Positions 1 through 6,483 of a stretch of DNA of 8,334 nucleotides are shown here, piece by piece. The position numbers and the translations under genes are program-made. Source of the DNA: FW021-bin31 sp964558275 (GTDB lineage: Bacteria > Bacteroidota > Bacteroidia > Chitinophagales > Chitinophagaceae); the NCBI GenBank assembly GCA_964558275.1, contig CAZLDH010000125.1, forward strand, positions 1-8,334. Reading direction: 5' to 3'. Positions within the stretch are counted from its first letter, which is position 1, and each line of letters opens with the position of its first letter. The notes below the pieces were generated by a model, which was given only the letters and a program-made list of their open reading frames with translations, was not told the DNA's origin and ran no database searches.

Positions 1-567
1 ATCCTCTGCTTTGTAATGTGTTTTTTTCATATCCTACAGCTTTTTCATGGTACTGAATTTTATTTATTCCGTCCACACGCTCTTTCTTTCAGCCTTATTT
101 TCAGGAAAATCTAATTTTCCTCTATCCCGCTGAAGACTATCTTCTTCTGTAAAAGAAAAAGGAGTTGACAAAATATCGGCATATAGCGTTTCAACGGTAT
201 CAATGCGCACGTTTATTATAGAATCAGCCTCTTTATAAAAATGTAATGGTTCCAAACCTTTCAATTCTTCATCAATCGATGTTTCATATTTCTTTAAATA
301 ATCGATATCCGATTGAAAGAAGAAATTTTTCTTACCATCCAGTTTCTTTATGTATTTCTTAAAGACTTTTTTGGAGAAAGCATCATTCATATCCTTGGGG
401 GAATAATGAAAGTGTTCTATCACATTTGTCATTACACTTGCAATAACCGCCTTCCTCGAATTCATATTTATATCCTGATACTCCGGGCTGTTACTATAAG
501 AATTAAAAGCGAGTATCCCTGCCGCCACAATAACCAAAACGGACGGTATAATATATTTCAGTTTCAT
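1..567 (-). pseudogene. prc: Tail-specific (carboxy-terminal processing) protease, S41/Prc family, N-terminal part with two in-frame stops
   Basis: This is the 5' part of a Prc/CtpA-type periplasmic serine protease gene; the PDZ and catalytic S41 domains would lie beyond the left edge. The product starts with a hydrophobic signal or anchor segment (about residues 4-21). The Prc N-terminal domain follows, recognisable by HYSPKDMNDAFSKKVFKKYI (54-73), the KKLDGKKNFFFQSDID stretch (74-89) and the DILSTPFSF block (131-139). The reading frame is interrupted by TAA at 64-66 and TAG at 34-36, but continues open in the same frame to the window edge as IKFSTMKKL, stop, DMKKTHYKAED. Bacteroidota homologues as I recall them read W-R-x-Y-[LI]-K-x-x-T-L-x-x-[LI]-Y here, so both stops replace tyrosine codons by single-base changes. 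TAA and TAG end other genes in this window, so readthrough is unlikely. I infer a degenerate gene, with sequencing error as the alternative. The Prc family call is secure; loss of function is likely. Confidence 0.8.
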
Positions 568-631
568 CCTGTATGTTTATATTCTCTATCTATAAGCTTA
601 AAAATCAGCCAATATAGTCAAAACTATTCAG

Positions 632-661
632 CAAAAATAACTTTTAAATTATTCATACAAT
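632..661 (-). promoter_or_regulatory. Putative Bacteroides-type promoter for the prc-like gene
   Basis: On the minus strand a perfect TAnnTTTG -7 element (TATTTTTG, 632-639) is preceded by an 18-base spacer and ATTG (658-661), close to the TTTG -33 consensus. It lies about 65 bases upstream of the start codon at 567. The same spacing is seen in front of the mscS-like gene. A second -7-like match, TAGTTTTG, lies a few bases downstream but has no -33 partner. If the promoter is active, the decayed gene still has its own transcription signal apart from the upstream mutS-like gene. Confidence 0.45.
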
Positions 662-697
662 TAAATCCCCTACAAAAGCTTTTGATTTAACAGTATT

Positions 698-2503
698 TTA
701 TACCTCAATTCCTATCTTTCGCATGAGGATAGAAGCATTCATACTTGTACAAATTCCATGCTTTAAAGCATAATCAAAAAACAAAACTTCTTTTTGAACC
801 TGCACATCAAAATGGTAATTGAAAACTTGCTGTGGATATTTTTCTTCCAAATCAGTCAAGGCAAGATCATGTGTAGCCAAAATCCCTACAGCATCTACCT
901 TTAATAACTGTTCTATCAGCGCCCTGGATCCTGCATGTCTATCGTTAGAATTGGTACCACGCAATATTTCATCCATCAGTAGTAGGTTTCTACCTTTCTT
1001 TTTAGCCTCTGCAATAATATATTCCAGCTTCTTCAATTCTGCATAAAAAGTAGAAATGTTCTCTTCCAAGTTATCGGCTATCCGCATGCTACTAATCACT
1101 TTCACAGGAGAAAGCGACATTTTTTTTGCACAAACAGGAGCTCCTGCCATTGCCAATACTACATTCACTCCTACAGAACGCAAAAAAGTACTTTTCCCTG
1201 CCATATTAGAACCTGTAATAAGCATCATTTTCCCTACTCCTCCCAATTCAACATCACTACATACCCGTTTCTTAGACACAATCAAAGGGTGTCCTAATTG
1301 AATAGCTTCGAAAGTAAAATGCTGTTCTTTTATTTCCGGAAAATCCCAATCCCTGTTATTATATGCCATATTCGCCAAAGAACATAAAGCTTCTATTTCT
1401 ACATATACATCAGCCCATTTTAATAACTTCTCTCCTACTTTGCGATGCATGCTACTTAAGGCGCGATATTGGTGCCAATCCCAAAATAATAACAGATTCA
1501 AAGGAAAATGTACAAGCGGATTATAGCGAAGATCCAATTGCGCCATAATCTTCCTTAAAGACTCAATCACCTCATAAGCTTTCATACCCCTCAATGCTTG
1601 TCCCGAATCCAAATCTTTCTGCAAGGCTTTGAGTCCGGGATCCTTAAATTCCTTGTTACTAATCAGATATAAACTTTTTTCAAGAGCAGCAAGAGAAGCC
1701 ACCGTCTTTGATAATAGCGCATAATGCGGCATTACAATCTTTCCCGAACGCCATATAATCCAAGAATGCACTATGAGAGAAATCCATAACAACTGCCATG
1801 AAGCCAAACCAAAGCTAGCCAACAAAATAAAAATTACGGTCATAGATAGTGCGACAGAGGTTAAGACATTCCATTTCTTAAGATTTTCATTTTCAGGTTT
1901 GCTTTTTGCCCATGCCAATATTTGTTCAAAATTCGACTCTTTGATTTTATCATTTCGACCAATTGCCTGGAGATCCTGCCTCCATTCAACCGCTTCAGCC
2001 AACGCTTTAACAGACTTCTGTCGTTGATCTATCACCTCTTTGGTTTCGGGATACTTTAACCAACCGGCTAACTTTTCAGTAGATCTACCGGTAGTTGTTC
2101 TGTTAAGCATCTGGAAGATACTGTGTTTACCAAAAATATCTAGGTCTCCGGTATATGGATGTTCATTATCCATAAATTCAACACCCGAATTAAAAGAAAG
2201 AATATCCCCTTCTAATGCCTTCAATTCTTCTTTATTAATTTGAATAAGCTGTTCAATAAATCTCAGCTTTTTTGTATTTTCAATATCCTTTTTTGTTACA
2301 ATAGCAAACACGATGATCAATACAACCGCACAAACGGAAGCCAATAACCCATTGATAGACAAAAAAATAAAGAAGAAAAGAATAGCGGCTAAAAAACTTA
2401 CCAACCGAACGCTCCCTAATCGTTTTTTATTTTTAACTCGTACTGCTAATTTTTGCTGTAAATGAGTGATTCTCTCTCTATAGGCTAATTTAACATTCTC
2501 CAT
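698..2503 (-). CDS. Membrane-anchored MutS-family ATPase
   Basis: This 601-residue protein has the C-terminal ABC-type ATPase domain of MutS (about 395-601). Visible motifs are Walker A TGSNMAGKST (430-439), the FYAELKKL segment (486-493), Walker B LLLMDE (507-512) followed by the EILRGTNSNDRHAGS signature (512-526), and the ATHD histidine loop (543-546). The middle (about 115-385) is helical and resembles the MutS core/lever region, with QMLNRTTTGRSTEKLAGWL (131-149) matching the usual start of the core domain. The N-terminal mismatch-recognition domain of MutS1 and its Phe-x-Glu motif are absent. In their place are a hydrophobic pair at about 32-70 and a second pair at about 213-252, so the protein is probably an inner-membrane protein with the ATPase in the cytoplasm. 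There is no Smr nuclease domain, which excludes a typical MutS2. Annotation as mismatch repair would be unsafe; the real role is unknown. The start at 2503 lacks a clear ribosome binding site, as is common in Bacteroidota. The prc-like gene lies 130 bases downstream on the same strand. Confidence 0.9.
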   Translation of the reverse strand: MENVKLAYRERITHLQQKLAVRVKNKKRLGSVRLVSFLAAILFFFIFLSINGLLASVCAVVLIIVFAIVTKKDIENTKKLRFIEQLIQINKEELKALEGDILSFNSGVEFMDNEHPYTGDLDIFGKHSIFQMLNRTTTGRSTEKLAGWLKYPETKEVIDQRQKSVKALAEAVEWRQDLQAIGRNDKIKESNFEQILAWAKSKPENENLKKWNVLTSVALSMTVIFILLASFGLASWQLLWISLIVHSWIIWRSGKIVMPHYALLSKTVASLAALEKSLYLISNKEFKDPGLKALQKDLDSGQALRGMKAYEVIESLRKIMAQLDLRYNPLVHFPLNLLLFWDWHQYRALSSMHRKVGEKLLKWADVYVEIEALCSLANMAYNNRDWDFPEIKEQHFTFEAIQLGHPLIVSKKRVCSDVELGGVGKMMLITGSNMAGKSTFLRSVGVNVVLAMAGAPVCAKKMSLSPVKVISSMRIADNLEENISTFYAELKKLEYIIAEAKKKGRNLLLMDEILRGTNSNDRHAGSRALIEQLLKVDAVGILATHDLALTDLEEKYPQQVFNYHFDVQVQKEVLFFDYALKHGICTSMNASILMRKIGIEV

Positions 2504-2551
2504 TTATCAAATTTCTTGTTTAATCTTTATAATAAATTCAGACTACAATCT

Positions 2552-2559
2552 TATTTTTG
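2552..2559 (+). promoter_or_regulatory. Putative -7 promoter element for the YIP1-family gene
   Basis: TATTTTTG is a perfect match to the Bacteroidota -7 consensus TAnnTTTG and lies 45 bases upstream of the ATG at 2605, in the 101-base divergent gap shared with the mutS-like gene. I see no convincing TTTG box at the expected -33 distance, so the support is the -7 match and its position only. Confidence 0.35.
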
Positions 2560-2604
2560 CTGCAAAATACATTAATAGGAAGACTATTTCTATAAAAAGG
2601 AAGC

Positions 2605-3234
2605 ATGCAGATAAAAGAAATATCAGATCGCGCAAAGAATATCATTCTTCATCCCAAACAAGAATGGAATCTTATACAATTTGAACAGGCTTCTACCAAA
2701 GAGCTACTGCTACAGTATATTATGCCTATCGCAGGTGTGGCTGCCATCGCCACATTTATAGGCTATGGTGCAATCGGCTTCAACACCGGTGTTTCCAAAG
2801 TAGGAGGTTTTAGAACAGGAATTATTTTGGCAATAAACCAATTTATTGGAACAATCGGAATTACTGTATTAGGTGGATATGTTATTGATGCTCTTGCTCC
2901 TTATCATCGTGCAGAAAAAAACTTGGAAAGCTCCATGCAACTCATGGTTTATGCCTACACGCCTGTCATGATTGGCAATATTTTGAACATTATTCCGAGT
3001 TTGTCTATGATTGGGAATCTTTTTGGACTATATGGAGTGGTGTTGCTATATTTGGGAGTAACCCCCATGAAACATGTTCCACAGCAAAAGAAAACAGTTT
3101 ATCTTATCTTGATTTTATTCGCTATTTTCATTCTTCATTTAATTATTGGATACGTCTTGAACGGCTTTTTTGGAGACCCTTATTCAACGCCAAATCAAAG
3201 CAATATTCCACAGTCTAGTCTTTATTCAACCTAA
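2605..3234 (+). CDS. YIP1-family integral membrane protein
   Basis: This 209-residue protein has the shape of bacterial YIP1-family proteins. A short soluble N-terminus (NIILHPKQEWNLI, 12-24, resembles the family's opening 'P..W' motif) is followed by about five membrane segments at roughly 36-56, 71-96, 112-130, 133-153 and 164-186. Polar and proline residues inside the helices (YAYTPVMIGNIL, 116-127) are typical of the family's core. Eukaryotic YIP1 proteins act in membrane traffic, but the bacterial members have no settled function, so only location in the cytoplasmic membrane can be inferred. The ATG at 2605 is supported by an AAGGAA stretch just upstream. The gene is monocistronic: divergent from the mutS-like gene and convergent with the PLP enzyme gene, whose stop lies 31 bases away. 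The C-terminal tail (191-209) is polar and rich in Ser, Asn and Gln. Confidence 0.8.
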   Translation: MQIKEISDRAKNIILHPKQEWNLIQFEQASTKELLLQYIMPIAGVAAIATFIGYGAIGFNTGVSKVGGFRTGIILAINQFIGTIGITVLGGYVIDALAPYHRAEKNLESSMQLMVYAYTPVMIGNILNIIPSLSMIGNLFGLYGVVLLYLGVTPMKHVPQQKKTVYLILILFAIFILHLIIGYVLNGFFGDPYSTPNQSNIPQSSLYST

Positions 3235-3265
3235 TCAAAATAGCCTGCCTTTACATTTAACAGCC

Positions 3266-4306
3266 TTATTCACTTTCCTCCTCTTTAAACAGAATACAAT
3301 GTAGTAATTGATTCAAGTCTTCTTTTGTATGTAATGCATTAATAATAGCTCTCGTTAATAATGGATCATTCATGGTAGGATATCTAAAAGCAGATAAAAG
3401 CATTCTATATCTCATTGCACGTTCATATAATGTAGTATCCGAGAGGAAACAGGTGGGTAATTTACCGTCAAATTGAATTTCGTTAGCCTTTTTTATTCGA
3501 TTCTTAAAATAGCTTAGATTTTCTCTCAATTCCCCCAGTTGTTTTTTAAAAAGATTTTGTCCTTTCACCCAGGCATGCACCATCACCGGAGACATTGGCG
3601 CAGCAGCAGTAAACTGAGGCATCGTTTTAACCATTTGAATATCTTCATCCTCTCCAGAGACAGCGCCCCCTTCACAACTAAAAGCTTTTGACAAAGAATA
3701 ACATATAAGATATTTCAAATAATCCGACCCTGGAAGTAGTGCTTTCACTCCTTCTCCATTTTCTCCCAAAACCCCAATACCATGTGAGTCATCTACCAAA
3801 ACGCGCACAGGTCGTTTTATTTTTAACAACCAATCGAAATTCAACAACTGCCCCGTTAAAGGATTTACAGATTCCAATATAATGGAACAAGGCTCATTTG
3901 ATGAATTGACAACCTCCACAATAGCATCCACAGATGGCATTTTCTTCAAATTAATATGCTCCAAAGCAGGATGTAGATGCTTTAAAGAGAAAATATTGCT
4001 CTTAGAAGCTAAAAATTGGGTAGCTGCAGAGGCTGCAAGATAACCGGAAGAAAAACAAGCGCTGTTCTGACAACCTATCTGCTCAGAAAGTGCCAATTCA
4101 AAATCTTGATATAGCTGATGTCGCGTATTGCTTACCCGAGAAGAAGGGAAAACAGCGCCATACTTCCCAACACCCTCTCGTAATAATTCTTGAAATTCAG
4201 GAAGTGAAGGCATTCCCAGATAGGCAAAACCGGAAAAAAACAAATAAACCTGCCCACTTATATTTGTTATTCGTCCGGGAATATCATTCAGATACACCAT
4301 ATACAA
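3266..4306 (-). CDS. Alpha-oxoamine-synthase-like PLP enzyme (BioF/KBL-related), short form
   Basis: The fold type I PLP signatures of the 8-amino-7-oxononanoate synthase group are present. They are VYLFFSGFAYLGM (20-32, the family's 'YL..s.dYLG' opening), PSSR (54-57), the ring-stacking His region LHPAL (H112), VDDSHGIGVLGENGEG (171-186, with D172 and H175 as cofactor-contacting residues) and SLSKAF (204-209, with K207 the expected Schiff-base lysine). Relatives condense an amino acid with an acyl-CoA or acyl-ACP, with decarboxylation. At 346 residues it is shorter than BioF, KBL or serine palmitoyltransferase (about 385-400), mainly because the usual N-terminal helix of about 40 residues is missing. 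The expected catalytic residues remain, so it is probably active. No other biotin gene is nearby, so a biotin role cannot be assumed; lipid or secondary amine synthesis, or an aminotransferase reaction, are alternatives. It is the last gene of a minus-strand operon, 5 bases after the lipoprotein stop. The start could be M1 or M3. Confidence 0.85.
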   Translation of the reverse strand: MYMVYLNDIPGRITNISGQVYLFFSGFAYLGMPSLPEFQELLREGVGKYGAVFPSSRVSNTRHQLYQDFELALSEQIGCQNSACFSSGYLAASAATQFLASKSNIFSLKHLHPALEHINLKKMPSVDAIVEVVNSSNEPCSIILESVNPLTGQLLNFDWLLKIKRPVRVLVDDSHGIGVLGENGEGVKALLPGSDYLKYLICYSLSKAFSCEGGAVSGEDEDIQMVKTMPQFTAAAPMSPVMVHAWVKGQNLFKKQLGELRENLSYFKNRIKKANEIQFDGKLPTCFLSDTTLYERAMRYRMLLSAFRYPTMNDPLLTRAIINALHTKEDLNQLLHCILFKEEESE

Positions 4307-4311
4307 TTATT

Positions 4312-4755
4312 CTACTCATGATAAGTGACAGCCTTCAAAAATAACGTCATTTTAAAATCGGCCATTTCTGTATCAAAGTTCAATTCATCCTTATTAATTT
4401 TTAAAATAAGAAGTCGTTCATAAGCTTTTCCTCCATGACTAGGATATAATTCTATTTCATCCTTGGCAATTAAAGCATATTTGGCAGTATCTATTTCACC
4501 ACCAAAAGATGCAACAAAAAGACTATCTTCCAGGAACTTAAACCATGCCCCTTGATAGAAACCATTTTTTAATTGCTTTGCTCGCTTGCTATTTTCAATA
4601 TTAAAAGTTCCTTCAGGAGGTTTTACATCATAAACTTCCCATTTTTTATTCATTAAAAGTCTTTTGGTTTCTCCTTCGCCACAAGACATTAAAAAACTCA
4701 TCCCCAGTAGCAATAAAGAATATATCAAAAGCTTCTTCCCATTAAAATGTACCAT
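4312..4755 (-). CDS. Small lipoprotein, lipocalin-like in size and pattern, function unknown
   Basis: With the start at 4755 the product is 147 residues. It has a basic N-terminus (NGKK, 5-8), a hydrophobic stretch (about 9-22) and a lipobox ending LMSC with the lipidated cysteine at residue 25, so it should be exported and lipid-anchored in the envelope. The mature part begins GEGETKRLLMNKKWEVYDVK and continues as short alternating strands (WFKFLEDSLFVASFGG; KYALIAKDEIELYP; FKMTLFLKAV). This resembles small beta-barrel lipoproteins of Bacteroidota that open with a 'kWxv' strand, but I do not recognise a specific family. An upstream in-frame ATG at 4770 would add only MEDSI in front of the basic region. 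The start at 4755 is preferred because GGAGG lies 8 bases before it and because it gives a normal signal peptide. The gene sits in the middle of the three-gene operon, 18 bases after the DinB-like gene and 5 before the PLP enzyme. Confidence 0.75.
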   Translation of the reverse strand: MVHFNGKKLLIYSLLLLGMSFLMSCGEGETKRLLMNKKWEVYDVKPPEGTFNIENSKRAKQLKNGFYQGAWFKFLEDSLFVASFGGEIDTAKYALIAKDEIELYPSHGGKAYERLLILKINKDELNFDTEMADFKMTLFLKAVTYHE

Positions 4756-4763
4756 AATGCTAT

Positions 4764-4768
4764 CCTCC
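4764..4768 (-). promoter_or_regulatory. Strong Shine-Dalgarno site deciding the lipoprotein start
   Basis: On the minus strand GGAGG lies 8 bases before the ATG at 4755-4753. It directly follows the alternative ATG at 4770-4768 and shares its G, so that upstream ATG cannot use this site. Canonical sites are uncommon in Bacteroidota, so a clear one is informative for the start choice. Confidence 0.6.
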
Positions 4769-4773
4769 ATTTT

Positions 4774-5286
4774 TTAATTTAATTTACCATTTCTTTCTTT
4801 TGGCATAGATAGTGATTCCCAATCATTTCCTCTAAGATGTTTGGCAATATATACAATCTGACCAACATGATAAGCATAATGTCCAACCTGTCTCAATAAA
4901 GCATCCATCACCAAATGGTCTTCTCCTCTAATAGTAATCTTTCTAGAAAGATCTTTATCCTGTAATCCTTCTAAAGCATGCAACAAACAATTCCAACCCT
5001 CTTCCCATTTCTCTATAATTTGTTCTCTATAAACAGCATTACTTTCTCTAAATTCCCCTGCTCTATCTCTCCAATCCTTCTCTCCATCTGTAGTTAGAAA
5101 GTCAGTAAATCGAGAGAGCATATTTCCATGCATGTGATTAACAATCACATAAATGCTATTTTCTGATTCATCCTTTCTATAATGAAAATCCGAATCTTTT
5201 AATTGGTCAAATGTTTTATCTCCCAATTCTTTATAGATAATAAAACGCTTCCTTATAATTTTTATAAAAGATTGGTTTTCATTCAT
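4774..5286 (-). CDS. DinB/DUF1572-like four-helix metal-binding protein
   Basis: This 170-residue helical protein follows the DinB/YfiT-like pattern. A first helix (MNENQSFIKIIRKRFIIYKE) is followed by SIYVIVNHMHGNMLSRFTDFL (44-64), carrying H51 and H53. A third helix lies around 86-108, and a final helix, RQVGHYAYHVGQIVYIAKHL (132-151), supplies H136 and H140. The HxxxH pair on the last helix plus an earlier His is the usual divalent-metal triad of the superfamily. The WRDRAGEFRE segment (72-81) and the C-terminal W-x-S-L-S-M-P motif (156-161) match DUF1572 proteins as I know them. Some superfamily members are thiol transferases (bacillithiol or mycothiol S-transferases), but most have no known substrate, and Bacteroidales are not known for these thiols. 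It is the first gene of the operon with the lipoprotein and PLP enzyme, and is divergent from the mscS-like gene. Confidence 0.8.
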   Translation of the reverse strand: MNENQSFIKIIRKRFIIYKELGDKTFDQLKDSDFHYRKDESENSIYVIVNHMHGNMLSRFTDFLTTDGEKDWRDRAGEFRESNAVYREQIIEKWEEGWNCLLHALEGLQDKDLSRKITIRGEDHLVMDALLRQVGHYAYHVGQIVYIAKHLRGNDWESLSMPKERNGKLN

Positions 5287-5530
5287 AACATCTAATTTAT
5301 TAGCTATAAATATAATTTTATTATAATTACACTTATGTTACCATTTCATCTTAATCCAATTATAAATATACGTAAAATTGCTGACAATAGCCTATATCCA
5401 TGACTATTTTGTTTTTAAAAGGGGGTTTTTGATTACGAATTCAAGATTGTATATTTGCCTAAATTCCTCTTTCTATTTGAAAGTCATAAATGGAAAGAAG
5501 TAAAATTTTATAATTAAAATTTGTTTCATT
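5287..5530. other. AT-rich divergent intergenic region
   Basis: This 244-base gap lies between the divergent DinB-like and mscS-like genes. It holds the mscS-side promoter described separately and a probable leader of about 65 bases. I see no structured RNA, repeat or additional coding sequence. An eight-codon ATG-to-stop frame at 5490-5513 lies in the leader but has no support as a gene. Confidence 0.5.
5428..5457 (+). promoter_or_regulatory. Bacteroides-type promoter for the mscS-like gene
   Basis: A TTTG -33 box (5428-5431, within GGGGGTTTTTG) and a perfect TAnnTTTG -7 box (TATATTTG, 5450-5457) are separated by 18 bases. Both match the consensus used by the Bacteroidota primary sigma factor. 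Transcription would start near 5463, giving an untranslated leader of about 65 bases before the ATG at 5531. Confidence 0.65.
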
Positions 5531-6397
5531 ATGCAAGAGAGTTTTTGGACACATCTACAGGACAAGTCAGTGGATGTCCTTATGACCATGGGCACCAGGG
5601 TAATATATGCTGCTATCGTACTCATTATTGGATTAATCCTTATTCGTCTGATTATGCGTTTAATCCGGAAAATAATGGATAAATCCAAAACGGAATTATC
5701 CTTGCGTACTTTCATAGAGAGTTTAAGTATTGCACTGCTTTACGCTATTTTAATTTTCGTCATCGGGCTGACTGTAGGTATTAAAGCTACTGCTTTCATG
5801 ACGATTTTTGGTGCTGCCGGTATTGCTATTGGGTTAGCACTCCAAGGGAGCTTAGCCAATTTTGCAGGCGGATTGTTGATTTTAGTGTTCAAACCTTTCA
5901 AGATTGGAGATGAAGTAATCGTTAACGGAATAGAAGGAGAAGTAAAGGATATCAATATTTTATATACCCGCATTCACGATTGGCGTGGAGAAGTTTATAC
6001 GCTACCCAACGGGAATGTGGCAAATAGTGCAGTAAGAAACAATAGTGCAGAAGAATTACGACGCGTTCAAATTGAATTGCATTTCTCCTTCGATGAAGAT
6101 TTCGATCGGCTGCGTGAAATCATTACAACTGAAATGAAGAAACATCCGGATGTCATTCAAGAAAAGCCCTTTCAACTGTGGATTAGTAATTTTCAAGATT
6201 ACTACATTAAAACTTCTGCCAGATGTTGGTGTAAAAATGTAGAGTATTGGGGCGTTTATTGGGATATTGAAGAAAAATTGAAAAAAGTACTTGAAAAAAA
6301 TAATATTAAACTGGCTATCCCAAAACAAGATATTTATTTACCGGAAGGCCCCAGAGGCGGCGGCAAGCAACAACATACTATTGAAAATAAAGAGTAG
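5531..6397 (+). CDS. mscS: Small-conductance mechanosensitive channel, MscS type
   Basis: The protein opens a pore in the inner membrane when membrane tension rises, releasing solutes after osmotic downshock. The 288 residues match the length and layout of E. coli MscS (286). There are three membrane segments at about 22-44, 65-85 and 88-121, with the pore-lining helix carrying GAAGIAIGLALQGSLANFAG (94-113). A beta domain follows (FKPFKIGDEVIVNGIEGEV; YTLPNGNVANSAVRN, 156-170, the family's 'PNG.v..s.i.N' motif), then an alpha/beta cage domain and the C-terminal YWDIEEKLKKVLEKNNI segment (243-259). By alignment from memory, the constriction leucines of E. coli (L105 and L109) correspond to I98 and L102 here, and the G113 hinge to G106. 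The gene is transcribed alone from its own promoter and ends with tandem stops TAG TAA. The C-terminal tail (272-288) is polar. I see no sign of damage. Confidence 0.95.
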   Translation: MQESFWTHLQDKSVDVLMTMGTRVIYAAIVLIIGLILIRLIMRLIRKIMDKSKTELSLRTFIESLSIALLYAILIFVIGLTVGIKATAFMTIFGAAGIAIGLALQGSLANFAGGLLILVFKPFKIGDEVIVNGIEGEVKDINILYTRIHDWRGEVYTLPNGNVANSAVRNNSAEELRRVQIELHFSFDEDFDRLREIITTEMKKHPDVIQEKPFQLWISNFQDYYIKTSARCWCKNVEYWGVYWDIEEKLKKVLEKNNIKLAIPKQDIYLPEGPRGGGKQQHTIENKE

Positions 6398-6413
6398 TAA
6401 GCCGGTTTCTGAT

Positions 6414-6459
6414 AAAATAATGAACCCTTGAACAAAAAATGCCAAGGGTTTATTATTTT
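6414..6459. terminator. Bidirectional intrinsic terminator
   Basis: The arms 6414-6430 (AAAATAATGAACCCTTG) and 6443-6459 (CAAGGGTTTATTATTTT) pair over 17 positions with one G-U wobble and enclose a 12-base loop. The core is the 8-bp AACCCTTG/CAAGGGTT. A-rich and T-rich outer arms give a U-rich tail in either direction. It sits 16 bases after the mscS stop and 24 bases after the convergent oxidoreductase gene's stop, so it can serve both. Confidence 0.8.
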
Positions 6460-6483
6460 CAGGTATTATAAGAAATTATGTAA

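Larger units (their letters stand above)
3266..5286 (-). other. Probable three-gene operon (DinB-like, lipoprotein, oxoamine-synthase-like)
   Basis: The three minus-strand genes are separated by only 18 and 5 bases with no room for internal promoters or terminators, and are bounded by genes on the opposite strand. They are therefore very likely cotranscribed from the region upstream of 5286. I could not identify a consensus promoter there: TATATTTA occurs twice (plus-strand TAAATATA), one base off the -7 consensus, without a clear -33 partner. Confidence 0.65.

Noticed and set aside
1..66. Reassignment of TAA/TAG to tyrosine as an alternative genetic code
   Set aside because: Every intact gene in the window ends at its family's expected length with TAA or TAG (for example TAG for the lipoprotein and for mscS, TAA for the others), so both codons act as stops here.
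673..684. Perfect 12-base palindrome CAAAAGCTTTTG after the mutS-like gene
   Set aside because: It is AT-rich with no loop and no following T-tract, so it is weak as a terminator and too short to claim as an operator.
313..690. Plus-strand open frame of 125 codons opposite the prc-like gene
   Set aside because: It is antisense to a recognisable Prc N-terminal domain, runs into the promoter region, and its translation resembles no protein family.
819..2243. Several plus-strand open frames of 61-84 codons opposite the mutS-like gene
   Set aside because: They overlap a well-supported gene on the other strand, have no family resemblance and no start signals.
698..2503. Calling the MutS-like gene mutS or mutS2
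   Set aside because: The mismatch-recognition domain of MutS1 and the Smr domain of MutS2 are both absent, and membrane segments are present instead.
3266..4306. Naming the PLP enzyme bioF
   Set aside because: The cofactor motifs are shared by all alpha-oxoamine synthases, the protein is short at the N-terminus, and no biotin gene is adjacent.
5490..5513. Short leader frame (ATG plus six codons and stop) upstream of mscS
   Set aside because: No ribosome binding site and no regulatory pattern such as repeated codons or an attenuator hairpin; likely chance in AT-rich sequence.
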